From Klebsiella quasivariicola (GTDB lineage Bacteria; Pseudomonadota; Gammaproteobacteria; Enterobacterales; Enterobacteriaceae), in assembly GCF_002269255.1 (NCBI RefSeq), contig NZ_CP022823.1:2170001-2234000 (forward strand): a stretch of 64,000 nt of DNA. Reading direction: 5' to 3'. Made by a program: the position numbers and the translations under genes. The notes under the pieces were generated by a model. It saw nothing but the letters and a program-made list of their open reading frames with translations. It did not search any database and was not told the DNA's origin. This document shows positions 27,287-35,708 of this stretch, piece after piece (position 1 is the first letter of the stretch; every line of letters starts with the position of its first letter).

Positions 27287-28180
27287 TTATTCCCGCGGTT
27301 CGTTACGGGTTTTAATGTGCTGCCAGAAACGTTCGGCGGCCTGGTTAAGCCGCGAGCCGGAGCGGTAGAGCCAGGCGCCGATGGGCAGCGACAGGCGGTC
27401 ATCGAGGATCGTCAGTCGGCCTTCGTCCAGCTCGCGCTGAATAGAGTATTGCGGCAGCCAGCCCACGCCGTCGCCATTGAGGATCATGCGCTTGAGCAGC
27501 TCGCTCATGGAAGAGACAAAGGTGAGGGAGAAGGTGATCTCCGGCGTGCGGTCGATCACCTGGTTCACCTGGCGCCCCATATAGCTGTCGTTGGCGTATT
27601 TCATCAGCGGCAGCACGCCGCGATGTAAATGAAACAGCGGCCGGCCATGTTCGTCGCAGGGGGAGACCAGATGCAGGTAAGAATCAAAAATTTTATGATT
27701 AATAAACGGATAGTTCATTAATTCTTCATTATAGAAGGAGAGGATAAAATCACTTTTTCCCTCTTTCAGGTTAAATACGGCGTCGTTGACGTTAATCGAT
27801 TCAACATGAAAAGTCTTATTTTTACGGTCGGTGTAACCGGCGATGATCTCCGGCAGTAATAACACCGACAGCGACGGGGCGGCGTCAATTCTTATTTTCT
27901 GGGTCGTGTTATTTAACCCCTTAATACGACTGATCTGAAAATCCATATCGTCGAGCATATTTCGCGCATAGCCGACGAAAATTTTGCCACGGTTGGTCAG
28001 CTGCAGGGGGTTGGCGCTGCGATCGAAGATGCTGAATCCGAGGGAGGCCTCCAGCGACTGGATGCGTCGGCTGAAGGAGGACTGAGAGATGTTGCGGGCT
28101 TTGGCCGCCAGGGTAAAGCTGCGCGACTCCTCGAGAGCAATCACATCATACAGCCATTTTACTTCCAGATTTGCCAACAC
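27287..28180 (-). CDS. LysR-family regulator, HypT-like
   Basis: About 297 residues. The N-terminal winged helix (VKWLYDVIALEESRSFTLAAKARNISQSSFSRRI) and the distinctive KWLYD opening resemble HypT (YjiE), but similarity is not high enough to call it the same gene. The frame opens at TTG 28195. GAGGA at 28193-28189 is correctly spaced for GTG 28180, so that start is preferred. It is convergent with the LIV-type operon and divergent from the PEP carboxykinase gene, across a repeated CTATGC/GCATAG element that is a candidate binding site. Base composition is AT-richer than the neighbours around 27650-27950. Confidence 0.85.
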   Translation of the reverse strand: MLANLEVKWLYDVIALEESRSFTLAAKARNISQSSFSRRIQSLEASLGFSIFDRSANPLQLTNRGKIFVGYARNMLDDMDFQISRIKGLNNTTQKIRIDAAPSLSVLLLPEIIAGYTDRKNKTFHVESINVNDAVFNLKEGKSDFILSFYNEELMNYPFINHKIFDSYLHLVSPCDEHGRPLFHLHRGVLPLMKYANDSYMGRQVNQVIDRTPEITFSLTFVSSMSELLKRMILNGDGVGWLPQYSIQRELDEGRLTILDDRLSLPIGAWLYRSGSRLNQAAERFWQHIKTRNEPRE

Positions 28181-28209
28181 CGATCCAGTCCTCAAAAACG
28201 CAATAAAGG

Positions 28210-28244
28210 CTATGCAATTTTAGCATAGCGCATAGAAACTATGC
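28210..28244. promoter_or_regulatory. CTATGC/GCATAG operator array
   Basis: Four copies of one hexamer in alternating orientation: CTATGC 28210-28215, GCATAG 28223-28228, GCATAG 28230-28235, CTATGC 28239-28244. The outer pairs form dyads with 7-base and 3-base centres. It lies 30-64 bases before the LysR start, inside the region divergent to pckA, as expected for an autoregulating LysR protein. The remaining bases to 28463 hold no gene. Confidence 0.6.
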
Positions 28245-28463
28245 AATTAACATAATTATCGACAGGTGTTAACATTTTTTGGAAAGTTGAGATTTATGAA
28301 TACGTATCGGCGACCCTACAAGAGCACGATATGAAATCGCGACTCACGTTTATTTATTGCTTTATTTCATTGCCCAGGATTTATCTTATTAAATAGCCGG
28401 CGACGATGACGAAAGCAATGAATAACCCAGGCCTCTTACCTTAAATAGTTTGTCAGGAGTTCC

Positions 28464-30107
28464 ATGTCACAACAAATTGAATCAGTAAAAATGGCTCTGC
28501 AGGAGCTGGGGATTAATGCAAGCGGCGAATTCTTTTACAACCCTGATTACGATTTGCTTATTGCACATGAAACCTCTCCTGAGCTGACCGGCGCAGCCCG
28601 CGGCGTGATGACCGACTCTGGCGCTGTAGCCGTTGATACCGGGATCTTCACCGGCCGTTCACCGCGCGATAAATACATCGTCCGGGACGAACAGACTCGC
28701 GACACCGTCTGGTGGGCAGACTCCGGCCTCGGCCGCAATGACAACAAACCGTTATCGCCAGAGGTGTGGCGCAGCCTGAAAAGCCTGGTGGCGGGCCAGC
28801 TGAGTGGCAAAAAACTGTACGTCATCGACGCCTGGTGCGGCGCCAGCCCGGACACCCGTCTTGGTGTACGCTTCGTCACCGAGGTGGCGTGGCAGGCCCA
28901 CTTTGTCAAAAACATGTTTATCGTGCCGAGCGCCGACGAGCTGGTCAGCTTTACGCCAGACTTCGTGGTGCTCAATGGCGCGGGCTGCACCAATGCCAAC
29001 TGGCAGGCGCAGGGGATGAACTCCGAGAACTTCGTCGCCTTTAATCTGAGCGAGCGTATTCAGCTCATCGGCGGCACCTGGTACGGCGGCGAAATGAAGA
29101 AAGGGCTGTTCTCGGTCATGAACTATCTGCTGCCGCAGAAAGGCATCGCGTCGATGCACTGCTCGGCCAACCGTGGCGAAGCAGGGGACGTGGCGCTGTT
29201 CTTCGGCCTCTCCGGGACCGGGAAAACCACCCTGTCGACCGATCCGCATCGTCAGCTGATCGGCGATGATGAGCACGGCTGGGACGATGACGGCGTGTTT
29301 AACTTTGAAGGCGGCTGCTACGCCAAAACCATCAATCTCGACCCGCAGGCGGAGCCGGAGATTTATGGCGCCATCCGCCGCAATGCGCTGCTGGAAAACG
29401 TGGTGGTGCGCGCCGACGGCAGCGTGGATTATGCCGACGGCAGCAAAACCGAAAACACCCGCGTCTCCTATCCGCTGTCGCATATCGACAATATCGTCAA
29501 GCCGGTGTCCCGCGCGGGCCATCCGTCAAAGGTGATTTTCCTTGCCGCCGATGCGTTTGGCGTCCTGCCGCCGGTCTCCCGTCTGACCACCGAGCAGATG
29601 CAGTACCATTTCCTGTCGGGTTTCACCTCGAAGCTGGCGGGCACCGAGCGCGGCATTACCCAGCCGACGCCGACCTTCTCCGCCTGCTATGGCGCGGCGT
29701 TCCTGCTGCTTCACCCAACCCAGTACGCCAGCGTCCTGGCGGCGAAGATGGCGGAATCCGGTGCCGAAGCCTGGCTGGTCAATACCGGCTGGAACGGCGA
29801 GGGCAAACGCCTGTCGCTGCGCGATACCCGCAGCATCATTAGCGCGATCCTCAACGGCACCACCGGCCCGCTGCGCGATGAGGCCATCCCGGTGTTCAAT
29901 CTTGCGATCCCGCAGAGCATTGCTGGGGTAGACAGCGCGGTGCTGGATCCGCGTAATGGCTGGAGCTCAGCGGAGAAGTGGCAGGAGAAGGCCGAGAGTC
30001 TGGCTCAGCTGTTTATGGATAACTTTAAGCAGTACAGCGATACCGAAGCGGGCGCGCGTCTGGCGCTGGCCGGTCCGCAGCTGCAGAATAGCGCGGTCGA
30101 AGCCTGA
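28464..30107 (+). CDS. pckA: ATP-dependent phosphoenolpyruvate carboxykinase
   Basis: A 547-residue enzyme converting oxaloacetate and ATP to PEP, CO2 and ADP. Kinase-1a GLSGTGKTTL is at about 248-257 and kinase-2 LIGDDEHGWDDDGV follows; the substrate-binding FTGRSPRDKYIVRD is near residue 62. It is clearly diverged from E. coli PckA and has a different N-terminus. It does not sit beside envZ/ompR, so it may be a second copy rather than the housekeeping gene. AGGAG precedes the ATG. A divergent LysR gene suggests dedicated regulation. Confidence 0.93.
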   Translation: MSQQIESVKMALQELGINASGEFFYNPDYDLLIAHETSPELTGAARGVMTDSGAVAVDTGIFTGRSPRDKYIVRDEQTRDTVWWADSGLGRNDNKPLSPEVWRSLKSLVAGQLSGKKLYVIDAWCGASPDTRLGVRFVTEVAWQAHFVKNMFIVPSADELVSFTPDFVVLNGAGCTNANWQAQGMNSENFVAFNLSERIQLIGGTWYGGEMKKGLFSVMNYLLPQKGIASMHCSANRGEAGDVALFFGLSGTGKTTLSTDPHRQLIGDDEHGWDDDGVFNFEGGCYAKTINLDPQAEPEIYGAIRRNALLENVVVRADGSVDYADGSKTENTRVSYPLSHIDNIVKPVSRAGHPSKVIFLAADAFGVLPPVSRLTTEQMQYHFLSGFTSKLAGTERGITQPTPTFSACYGAAFLLLHPTQYASVLAAKMAESGAEAWLVNTGWNGEGKRLSLRDTRSIISAILNGTTGPLRDEAIPVFNLAIPQSIAGVDSAVLDPRNGWSSAEKWQEKAESLAQLFMDNFKQYSDTEAGARLALAGPQLQNSAVEA

Positions 30108-30113
30108 TCCGCG

Positions 30114-30148
30114 GCCAGCAGGTCGACGCCTGGCGCCGACCTGCTGGC
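30114..30148. terminator. Hairpin between convergent pckA and acetyltransferase genes
   Basis: A perfect 12-bp stem, GCCAGCAGGTCG (30114-30125) with CGACCTGCTGGC (30137-30148), loop 11 nt. No clear T-run follows on either strand, but the position in a 49-base convergent gap fits a shared terminator. Confidence 0.55.
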
Positions 30149-30156
30149 GAGCCGCT

Positions 30157-30633
30157 TTACTCCGCAAAGGCCCGCAGCGCATCGCCCGTGAGGCGATAAC
30201 GCACCCACTCATCCTGCGGCTGCGCGCCAATGCTCAGATAGAAATCAATCGCCGGCTGGTTCCAGTCGAGCACGCTCCACTCCAGACGCCCGCACTGACG
30301 CTGTACAGCATATTGCGCGATGGTTTTCAGCAGCGCTTTGCCGGCGCCGATCCCGCGATAGTCGGGGGTCACGTACAGATCCTCCATATAGATACCATTG
30401 CGTCCAAGCCAGGTGGAGTAGCTGGTGAAGAACACCGCGTAGCCCACCGCCTTGCCCGCCACCTCGCAGATCAGCGCTTCGGTTTTGCTGCCGTTGCCAA
30501 ACAGCGTCTCTCTGATCTCCTCTGCCGTCGTCACCACCTCTTCGGGGGCTTTCTCGTAGACCGTGAGTTCATAAATCATGTCGTAAATAGCGGTGGCGTC
30601 GTCCGGGGTGGCCTGGCGGATCGTAATGCTCAT
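30157..30633 (-). CDS. GNAT acetyltransferase, SSAT-like
   Basis: A 158-residue acetyl-CoA-dependent N-acetyltransferase. The acetyl-CoA loop is YRGIGAGKAL, and the flanking YMEDLYVTPDYRG and EWSVLDWNQPAIDFYLSIGA closely resemble spermidine/spermine (diamine) N-acetyltransferases. A small amine substrate such as a polyamine or thialysine is plausible. Met at 30633 is chosen because AGGA lies seven bases before it; the frame extends 12 codons further without support. It is a single gene, convergent with pckA. Confidence 0.85.
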   Translation of the reverse strand: MSITIRQATPDDATAIYDMIYELTVYEKAPEEVVTTAEEIRETLFGNGSKTEALICEVAGKAVGYAVFFTSYSTWLGRNGIYMEDLYVTPDYRGIGAGKALLKTIAQYAVQRQCGRLEWSVLDWNQPAIDFYLSIGAQPQDEWVRYRLTGDALRAFAE

Positions 30634-30733
30634 GGGTCGTCCTGTCTGAGTAGTCTTAAGGGAAAGCAAAATTGCTGACCCTGAGCATAAGCGGTATTGT
30701 GAAAAGAATTAAGTGCAATGAAATCAGCAAACG

Positions 30734-31654
30734 ATGAATATTATGCATCCTGTCCTGCGCCGGATTGACCTCAACCTGCTGCCGGTCTTTGACGCGGTCT
30801 ATCGCTACCGTTCGGTGCGTCTGGCGGCAGAAGAGCTGGCGATGAGCACCTCGGCGCTGAGCCATGCGCTCTCCCGGCTACGCAGCGCCCTCAACGATCC
30901 GCTGTTCTACCGCGAAGGCCACCGGATGTGCCCCAGCGTCTATGCCAGCCAGCTGGCGCCCTCGATTGCTTCGGCGCTGAAGTTTCTCAACCAGGAGCTG
31001 ACGCCGCCGGCGGCGTTTGTGCCGGCCGCCAGCACCGACTGCATGCAGATTGCGATCACCGATTTCACCGCGTTCTGTGTCTTTCCGACGCTGATGCACC
31101 ACCTGCAGCGCGAGGCGCCCGGGCTGCGGTTTGAACTCCGTTATCTGCCCCACAGCCCGGCGCTGACCGAGCTGCTGGCGGGCGAGGTCGATCTTGCCCT
31201 CGGGTTCAATACCCCCGACCAGCCAGCCCATCCCGATTTCGAGGAGATTAACTGGCTGCGGGACGAATATGTGGTCATCAGCCAGGCCGACCGGACGGCG
31301 CTGACCCTGGACGCCTACCTTGCGGCCCGACATCTGGTGGTGACCCCGTGGAATGAACAGCAGGGGGTGCTGGATTGCGAACTGGAACGGCAGGGCTATT
31401 CGCGGCAGGTGGCGATGAAAACCCCCTCGATGCTGAGCGCGCCCTTTATTATTGAGCAGAGCGACCTGTTGATGGCGCTGCCCCGGCGAGCGGCGGAGAC
31501 GTTGGCCCGCGCCGCCCGGCTGACCATTTTCCCGCTGCCGTTTCCGGTTCCGCCGTTTGACGTCAAGATTTACGCCCACCAACGCAGCGGGAAGCGCGAG
31601 GCTACCCGCTGGCTGATCTCGCTGTTGCAGACGCTGGTGCATGAGGCTTCCTGA
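30734..31654 (+). CDS. LysR-family regulator
   Basis: A 306-residue LysR regulator. The RRIDLNLLPVFDAVYRYRSVRLAAEELAMSTSALSHALSRLR segment (about 10-50) is the HTH of the LeuO/NodD-like subgroup. The effector domain ends with a basic RSGKREATRWL tail. It precedes the citrate-type symporter gene in the same direction, with a 279-base gap holding a LysR-type palindrome. It may therefore control that gene, but the second LysR beyond the symporter is an equal candidate. Confidence 0.88.
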   Translation: MNIMHPVLRRIDLNLLPVFDAVYRYRSVRLAAEELAMSTSALSHALSRLRSALNDPLFYREGHRMCPSVYASQLAPSIASALKFLNQELTPPAAFVPAASTDCMQIAITDFTAFCVFPTLMHHLQREAPGLRFELRYLPHSPALTELLAGEVDLALGFNTPDQPAHPDFEEINWLRDEYVVISQADRTALTLDAYLAARHLVVTPWNEQQGVLDCELERQGYSRQVAMKTPSMLSAPFIIEQSDLLMALPRRAAETLARAARLTIFPLPFPVPPFDVKIYAHQRSGKREATRWLISLLQTLVHEAS

Positions 31655-31817
31655 GCCGGGGTGGCCCTGACTCCTGCGCGCCTGACGGCCCTGGCGACGT
31701 ACCCTGGCCTCGGTCACAAAACGGAAAACTGGCTTTTCTACGACGCTGGGCGGCGCCGTCTTAATGGGGTGTGTTAAATGATTGTATATAAAAGTAATGT
31801 TAATTAGTTAAATGTTA

Positions 31818-31840
31818 TTAATGCGTAAAATGCATTAATG
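31818..31840. promoter_or_regulatory. LysR-type palindrome before the symporter gene
   Basis: ATTAATGC (31818-31825), seven bases, GCATTAAT (31833-31840): perfect 8-bp arms containing a T-N11-A pattern. It lies about 94 bases before the symporter start, in an AT-rich 279-base gap (31655-31933) that holds no other gene. Confidence 0.6.
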
Positions 31841-31933
31841 GATGCGTTTATTACGCTTATTTCGTTCCCGGTTCTGTTTCAGTCTTCAGCAACAGGCGCG
31901 CGACAACGCGTGGATAACAAACTGGAGACCTGC

Positions 31934-33229
31934 ATGCATTCGACAACCTCACTGATGAGTACCCGGGACCGGATCGGCGCCATTCTGCGCGTCACGTCCG
32001 GTAACTTTCTTGAACAGTTCGACTTTTTCCTGTTCGGGTTTTATGCCACCTACATTGCGCATACCTTTTTTCCGGCGAGCAGTGAATTCGCCTCGCTGAT
32101 GATGACCTTCGCGGTCTTTGGCGCCGGTTTTTTGATGCGCCCCATCGGCGCCATTGTGCTTGGCGCCTACATCGACAAGGTAGGGCGGCGCAAGGGGCTG
32201 ATCGTCACGCTGTCGATTATGGCCACCGGCACCTTCCTGATCGTGCTGATCCCCTCTTATCAGACCATTGGCCTGTGGGCGCCGCTGCTGGTGCTGATCG
32301 GCCGTCTGCTGCAGGGCTTTTCCGCCGGCGCCGAGCTGGGCGGGGTGTCGGTCTATCTGGCCGAGATCGCCACCCCGGGCCGCAAAGGCTTTTACACCAG
32401 CTGGCAGTCGGGCAGTCAGCAGGTTGCCATCATGGTGGCAGCCGCGATGGGCTTTGCCCTCAACGCGGTGCTGGAGCCGAGCGCCATCAGCGACTGGGGC
32501 TGGCGTATTCCGTTCCTTTTCGGCTGCCTGATCGTGCCGTTCATTTTTATCCTGCGCCGTAAGCTGGAGGAGACCCGGGAGTTTACTGCCCGCCGCCATC
32601 ATCTGGCGATGCGCCAGGTGTTCGCCACCCTGCTGGCGAACTGGCAGGTGGTTATCGCCGGGATGATGATGGTGGCGATGACCACCACCGCGTTCTACCT
32701 GATCACCGTCTATGCGCCGACCTTTGGTAAAAAGGTGCTGATGCTCAGCGCCTCTGACAGCCTGCTGGTCACGCTGCTGGTGGCAATTTCCAACTTCTTC
32801 TGGCTGCCGGTGGGCGGGGCGCTCTCCGACCGCTTTGGCCGCCGGTCGGTGCTGATTGCCATGACCCTGCTGGCGCTGGCTACCGCCTGGCCTGCGCTGA
32901 CCATGCTGGCGAACGCCCCGAGCTTTTTGATGATGCTGAGCGTGCTGCTGTGGCTGTCGTTTATCTACGGCATGTACAACGGAGCGATGATCCCGGCGCT
33001 GACCGAAATTATGCCCGCCGAAGTGCGCGTGGCAGGTTTTTCACTGGCCTACAGCCTGGCGACTGCGGTGTTTGGCGGCTTCACGCCGGTGATTTCCACG
33101 GCGCTGATCGAGTATACCGGTGATAAAGCGTCGCCCGGCTACTGGATGAGCTTTGCCGCCATCTGCGGCCTGCTGGCCACCTGCTACCTCTATCGCCGTC
33201 GCGCCGTTGCGCTGCAGACAGCACGTTAA
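31934..33229 (+). CDS. MFS citrate/tricarballylate-type proton symporter
   Basis: A 431-residue, 12-span major facilitator of the metabolite:H+ symporter family. GAILRVTSGNFLEQFDFFLFGFYATYIA is nearly the CitA sequence, and RLLQGFSAGAELGGVSVYLAEIATPG and RKGFYTSWQSGSQQVA are family motifs. Length equals CitA (431) when Met 31934 is used, which has GGAGA at 31924; the upstream frame extension is unsupported. The substrate is probably a tricarboxylate such as citrate or tricarballylate. It is followed 11 bases later by an orphan binding-protein gene. Confidence 0.88.
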   Translation: MHSTTSLMSTRDRIGAILRVTSGNFLEQFDFFLFGFYATYIAHTFFPASSEFASLMMTFAVFGAGFLMRPIGAIVLGAYIDKVGRRKGLIVTLSIMATGTFLIVLIPSYQTIGLWAPLLVLIGRLLQGFSAGAELGGVSVYLAEIATPGRKGFYTSWQSGSQQVAIMVAAAMGFALNAVLEPSAISDWGWRIPFLFGCLIVPFIFILRRKLEETREFTARRHHLAMRQVFATLLANWQVVIAGMMMVAMTTTAFYLITVYAPTFGKKVLMLSASDSLLVTLLVAISNFFWLPVGGALSDRFGRRSVLIAMTLLALATAWPALTMLANAPSFLMMLSVLLWLSFIYGMYNGAMIPALTEIMPAEVRVAGFSLAYSLATAVFGGFTPVISTALIEYTGDKASPGYWMSFAAICGLLATCYLYRRRAVALQTAR

Positions 33230-33240
33230 TCAGGGAGAAG

Positions 33241-34050
33241 ATGATGCGTAAAACGACAGGAACCCTGCTGGCCACGCTGCTGCTGGCCGCCAGCGGCGGC
33301 AGCGCGCTGGCCGCTGAGGTGACCGTGATGATCTCCGGCGGCTTCAAAGCGGCGCTGGAAAAGCTGGCCCCGGCGTGGGAAAAACAAACCGGCAACCATC
33401 TGGTGGTGATCCCCGGCCCGTCGATGGGGAAAACGCCGCAGGCGATCCCTAACCGCCTGGCGCGGGGCGAACACGCGGACGTGGTGATCATGGTCGGGGA
33501 CGCGCTGACCAGCCTCGAGAAAGCGGGCCGTACGCAGCCGGGTTCGCGCCGGGAGCTGGCCGACTCGCCGATCGGCGTGGTGGTGAAGGCGGGGGCGCCG
33601 CTGCCGGCTATCCGCAGCGCAGACCAACTGCGGGCGGCGCTGCTGGCCGCACCGTCGGTCGCTTACTCCGACAGCGCCAGCGGACGCTATGTCAGCTCGA
33701 CGTTGTTCCACACCCTGGGCATTGATGACGCGATGCAGAGCAAAGCGCAGATGGTGGAGCGCATTCCGGTGGCCTCGGAAGTGGCGAAGGGACGGTATGC
33801 GATCGGTTTTCAGCAGGTGAGCGAACTGCTGCCGGTACCCGGCGTGACCTTTGTCGGCGAACTGCCGGATAACCTGCAGTACATCACCCGCTTTGCCGGG
33901 GCGGTGACCATCAGCGCCGACCACCCGCAGGAAGGCAAGGCGCTGCTGGCGTATCTCGCCTCACCGGCGGCGCAGGAGACCATCCATGCCACCGGTATGC
34001 GGAGCGTGGCCGCCGCCGCGCCGGTCAGCCAGAAGGATACTGTTCAATAA
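33241..34050 (+). CDS. ModA-like periplasmic binding protein (orphan)
   Basis: A 269-residue protein with a signal peptide ending SALAA/EVTVM at about residue 25. It has the fold of molybdate-type binding proteins (COG0725), with ISGGFKAALEKLAPAWEKQTG at the start and the SDSASGRYVSSTLF loop in the middle. No ABC permease or ATPase gene is nearby. Coupling to the symporter (11 bases) suggests capture of an organic acid rather than molybdate, which is inference. Its last 26 bases overlap the convergent LysR gene. Confidence 0.8.
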   Translation: MMRKTTGTLLATLLLAASGGSALAAEVTVMISGGFKAALEKLAPAWEKQTGNHLVVIPGPSMGKTPQAIPNRLARGEHADVVIMVGDALTSLEKAGRTQPGSRRELADSPIGVVVKAGAPLPAIRSADQLRAALLAAPSVAYSDSASGRYVSSTLFHTLGIDDAMQSKAQMVERIPVASEVAKGRYAIGFQQVSELLPVPGVTFVGELPDNLQYITRFAGAVTISADHPQEGKALLAYLASPAAQETIHATGMRSVAAAAPVSQKDTVQ

Positions 34051-34924
34051 TCAGCTTCTCCAGCTCTGCCGCCACGTAGGACTGAATACGGCCGCTGAGG
34101 CGGATCAGACCTACCGTGCGCGTGACCACCGGGTCGGTGAGCGGCACGGCGCGGAGAACGGAATGCTCCCCGGCGGGCATCGACATCGCGGGCACGGCGG
34201 CAATGCCGATGCCCGCCTCCACCATCCCCAGCATCGTGGTGACGTGACGGGTTTCGCAGATACTTGGCCGCGCCGGCGTCAGATGCGCCAGCTCCCGGTC
34301 GAGCAGAGTCCGGTTGCCCGAGACCCGATCCAGGCCAATATAATCCTGTTCAAAATACGCCTGCCAGCTGAGGTGCGTCTTGCGCGCCAGCGGATGATCG
34401 TACCGACAGGCGGCCACATAGCGGTCGTCGGCAAGAGGCGTGAATTCGAGACTGGCTGGCAGGTTTTTGGCAAAACAGAGGCCAAAGTCAGCCTGTCCGC
34501 TGCTGACGGCCTCGATCACATTCCCGACGCTGCTGTCAATCAACCGGATGCGCACCTGGGGATAACGCGCCTGAAAGCTGCGGATGATTTCCGGCATAAA
34601 GTAGTAGGCGGCGGAAGGCACTGTCGCCACCGTCACCAGCCCGGTGCGCGCCTTGCTGACCTGGCTGATATCCGCCAGCACCGTCTCGACATGGGCCAGC
34701 AGCTGCTCCGAACGTTCGGCAAAATTTTGCCCATACAGCGTGAGGGTCACCCGCCGGGTGGTGCGATCGAACAGCCGGTTGCCCAGCGCCGTCTCCAGCT
34801 TTTCGATGCGTCGGCTAAGGGCCGACTGCGACAGGCAGATGGATTCAGCCGCCAGTCGAAAACTGCCATATTCCATCAGGGCGCGAAAGGCGTAGAGATC
34901 GTTGAAGTCGAAATTAACGGGCAT
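34025..34924 (-). CDS. LysR-family regulator
   Basis: A 299-residue LysR regulator with HTH in FNDLYAFRALMEYGSFRLAAESICLSQSALSRRIEKLE (about 7-44) and a standard effector domain. Met 34924 is chosen; AAGGAT precedes it and the 11-codon upstream extension is unsupported. It faces the symporter/binding-protein pair tail to tail with a 26-base overlap, so it probably belongs to the same functional module and may bind the palindrome at 31818-31840. Confidence 0.88.
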   Translation of the reverse strand: MPVNFDFNDLYAFRALMEYGSFRLAAESICLSQSALSRRIEKLETALGNRLFDRTTRRVTLTLYGQNFAERSEQLLAHVETVLADISQVSKARTGLVTVATVPSAAYYFMPEIIRSFQARYPQVRIRLIDSSVGNVIEAVSSGQADFGLCFAKNLPASLEFTPLADDRYVAACRYDHPLARKTHLSWQAYFEQDYIGLDRVSGNRTLLDRELAHLTPARPSICETRHVTTMLGMVEAGIGIAAVPAMSMPAGEHSVLRAVPLTDPVVTRTVGLIRLSGRIQSYVAAELEKLIIEQYPSG

Positions 34925-35008
34925 GGCGGCGGCATCCTTATCGGCTGTCAGGCGCATCGCCCCTCACCGGATGGGGCGATGGCGGGTAGGCTATCGGGCA
35001 GATCTTCG

Positions 35009-35030
35009 GGCGCGCGGGAAACCGCGCGCC
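35009..35030 (-). terminator. GC hairpin after the cold-shock-domain gene
   Basis: GGCGCGCGG (35009-35017) and CCGCGCGCC (35022-35030) close a four-base loop just beyond the minus-strand stop at 35036. The stem is strong but no T-run follows. Confidence 0.5.
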
Positions 35031-35035
35031 AGGGC

Positions 35036-35518
35036 TTACACCTTAAGCAGTTTTACCGTGGCATCGATATCGATTTCGTCTTCCGAAAAGATCAGGGTTG
35101 TCCCCTGAAAGGTGGTGATCGCCAGCTTTTTCACCGAGCGCATCTCTCCCGGCTGCACCGTGGCTTTTGGCCGGATGCTGTTCATCAGCAGCCCGACCGA
35201 CAGCACGGCGTTTTCTTTATCGACGCGGGTCTCGACCGGCTCTTCTTCCCGGTACACCACATAGGATTTGATGGAGGTCAGCTTCAACCGCTCGCCGGCA
35301 ATATAGATATATTTGCTTTCCGGAATGACCTTCACCGCGTAGGCCGACAGCCCTTTATTGTTGGTGGTAGGTTCGAAAGTCACCGCCGCGTCTTTCTTGA
35401 TAAGATCAGGATTGGCGACCTTAATCACGTGAAAATAACGATTTTCGCCGTTTTCATCTTTGATAAATCCAAAACCTTTATCTTTAAACCACGTTGTGAT
35501 TGTTCCGTTCATCGCCAT
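35036..35518 (-). CDS. Cold-shock-domain protein with long C-terminal region
   Basis: A 160-residue protein. The N-terminal third is a cold-shock OB fold with RNP1-like KGFGFIK at 14-20 and RNP2-like YFHV at 28-31. After about residue 70 comes a roughly 90-residue, beta-looking region that I do not recognise. Typical CspA proteins are about 70 residues, so this is an extended form. An RNA- or ssDNA-binding role is inferred from the N-terminus. ATG 35512 is an alternative start. It is a single gene, divergent from the pseudouridine synthase. Confidence 0.8.
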   Translation of the reverse strand: MAMNGTITTWFKDKGFGFIKDENGENRYFHVIKVANPDLIKKDAAVTFEPTTNNKGLSAYAVKVIPESKYIYIAGERLKLTSIKSYVVYREEEPVETRVDKENAVLSVGLLMNSIRPKATVQPGEMRSVKKLAITTFQGTTLIFSEDEIDIDATVKLLKV

Positions 35519-35708
35519 TACCGTATTACTCGTTGGTTAACACAAATTTTGCAGCGCGCAGTGTAAAGCACATTGCCTGTACAGGCCATGCCTTTGCGAT
35601 AAGTGTGGGTGATAAATGACGCCGCCGCGAGGGCGGATTGTGCGCTAGCATCGTGCCGCTGGGCAAAATGGGGTACTATCGCCAGCCACTCCTTCTTCGG
35701 GCCGCCTG

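Noticed and set aside
33986..35566. 526-codon plus-strand frame across the LysR and cold-shock genes
   Set aside because: It runs antisense through two well-supported minus-strand genes and the terminator between them.
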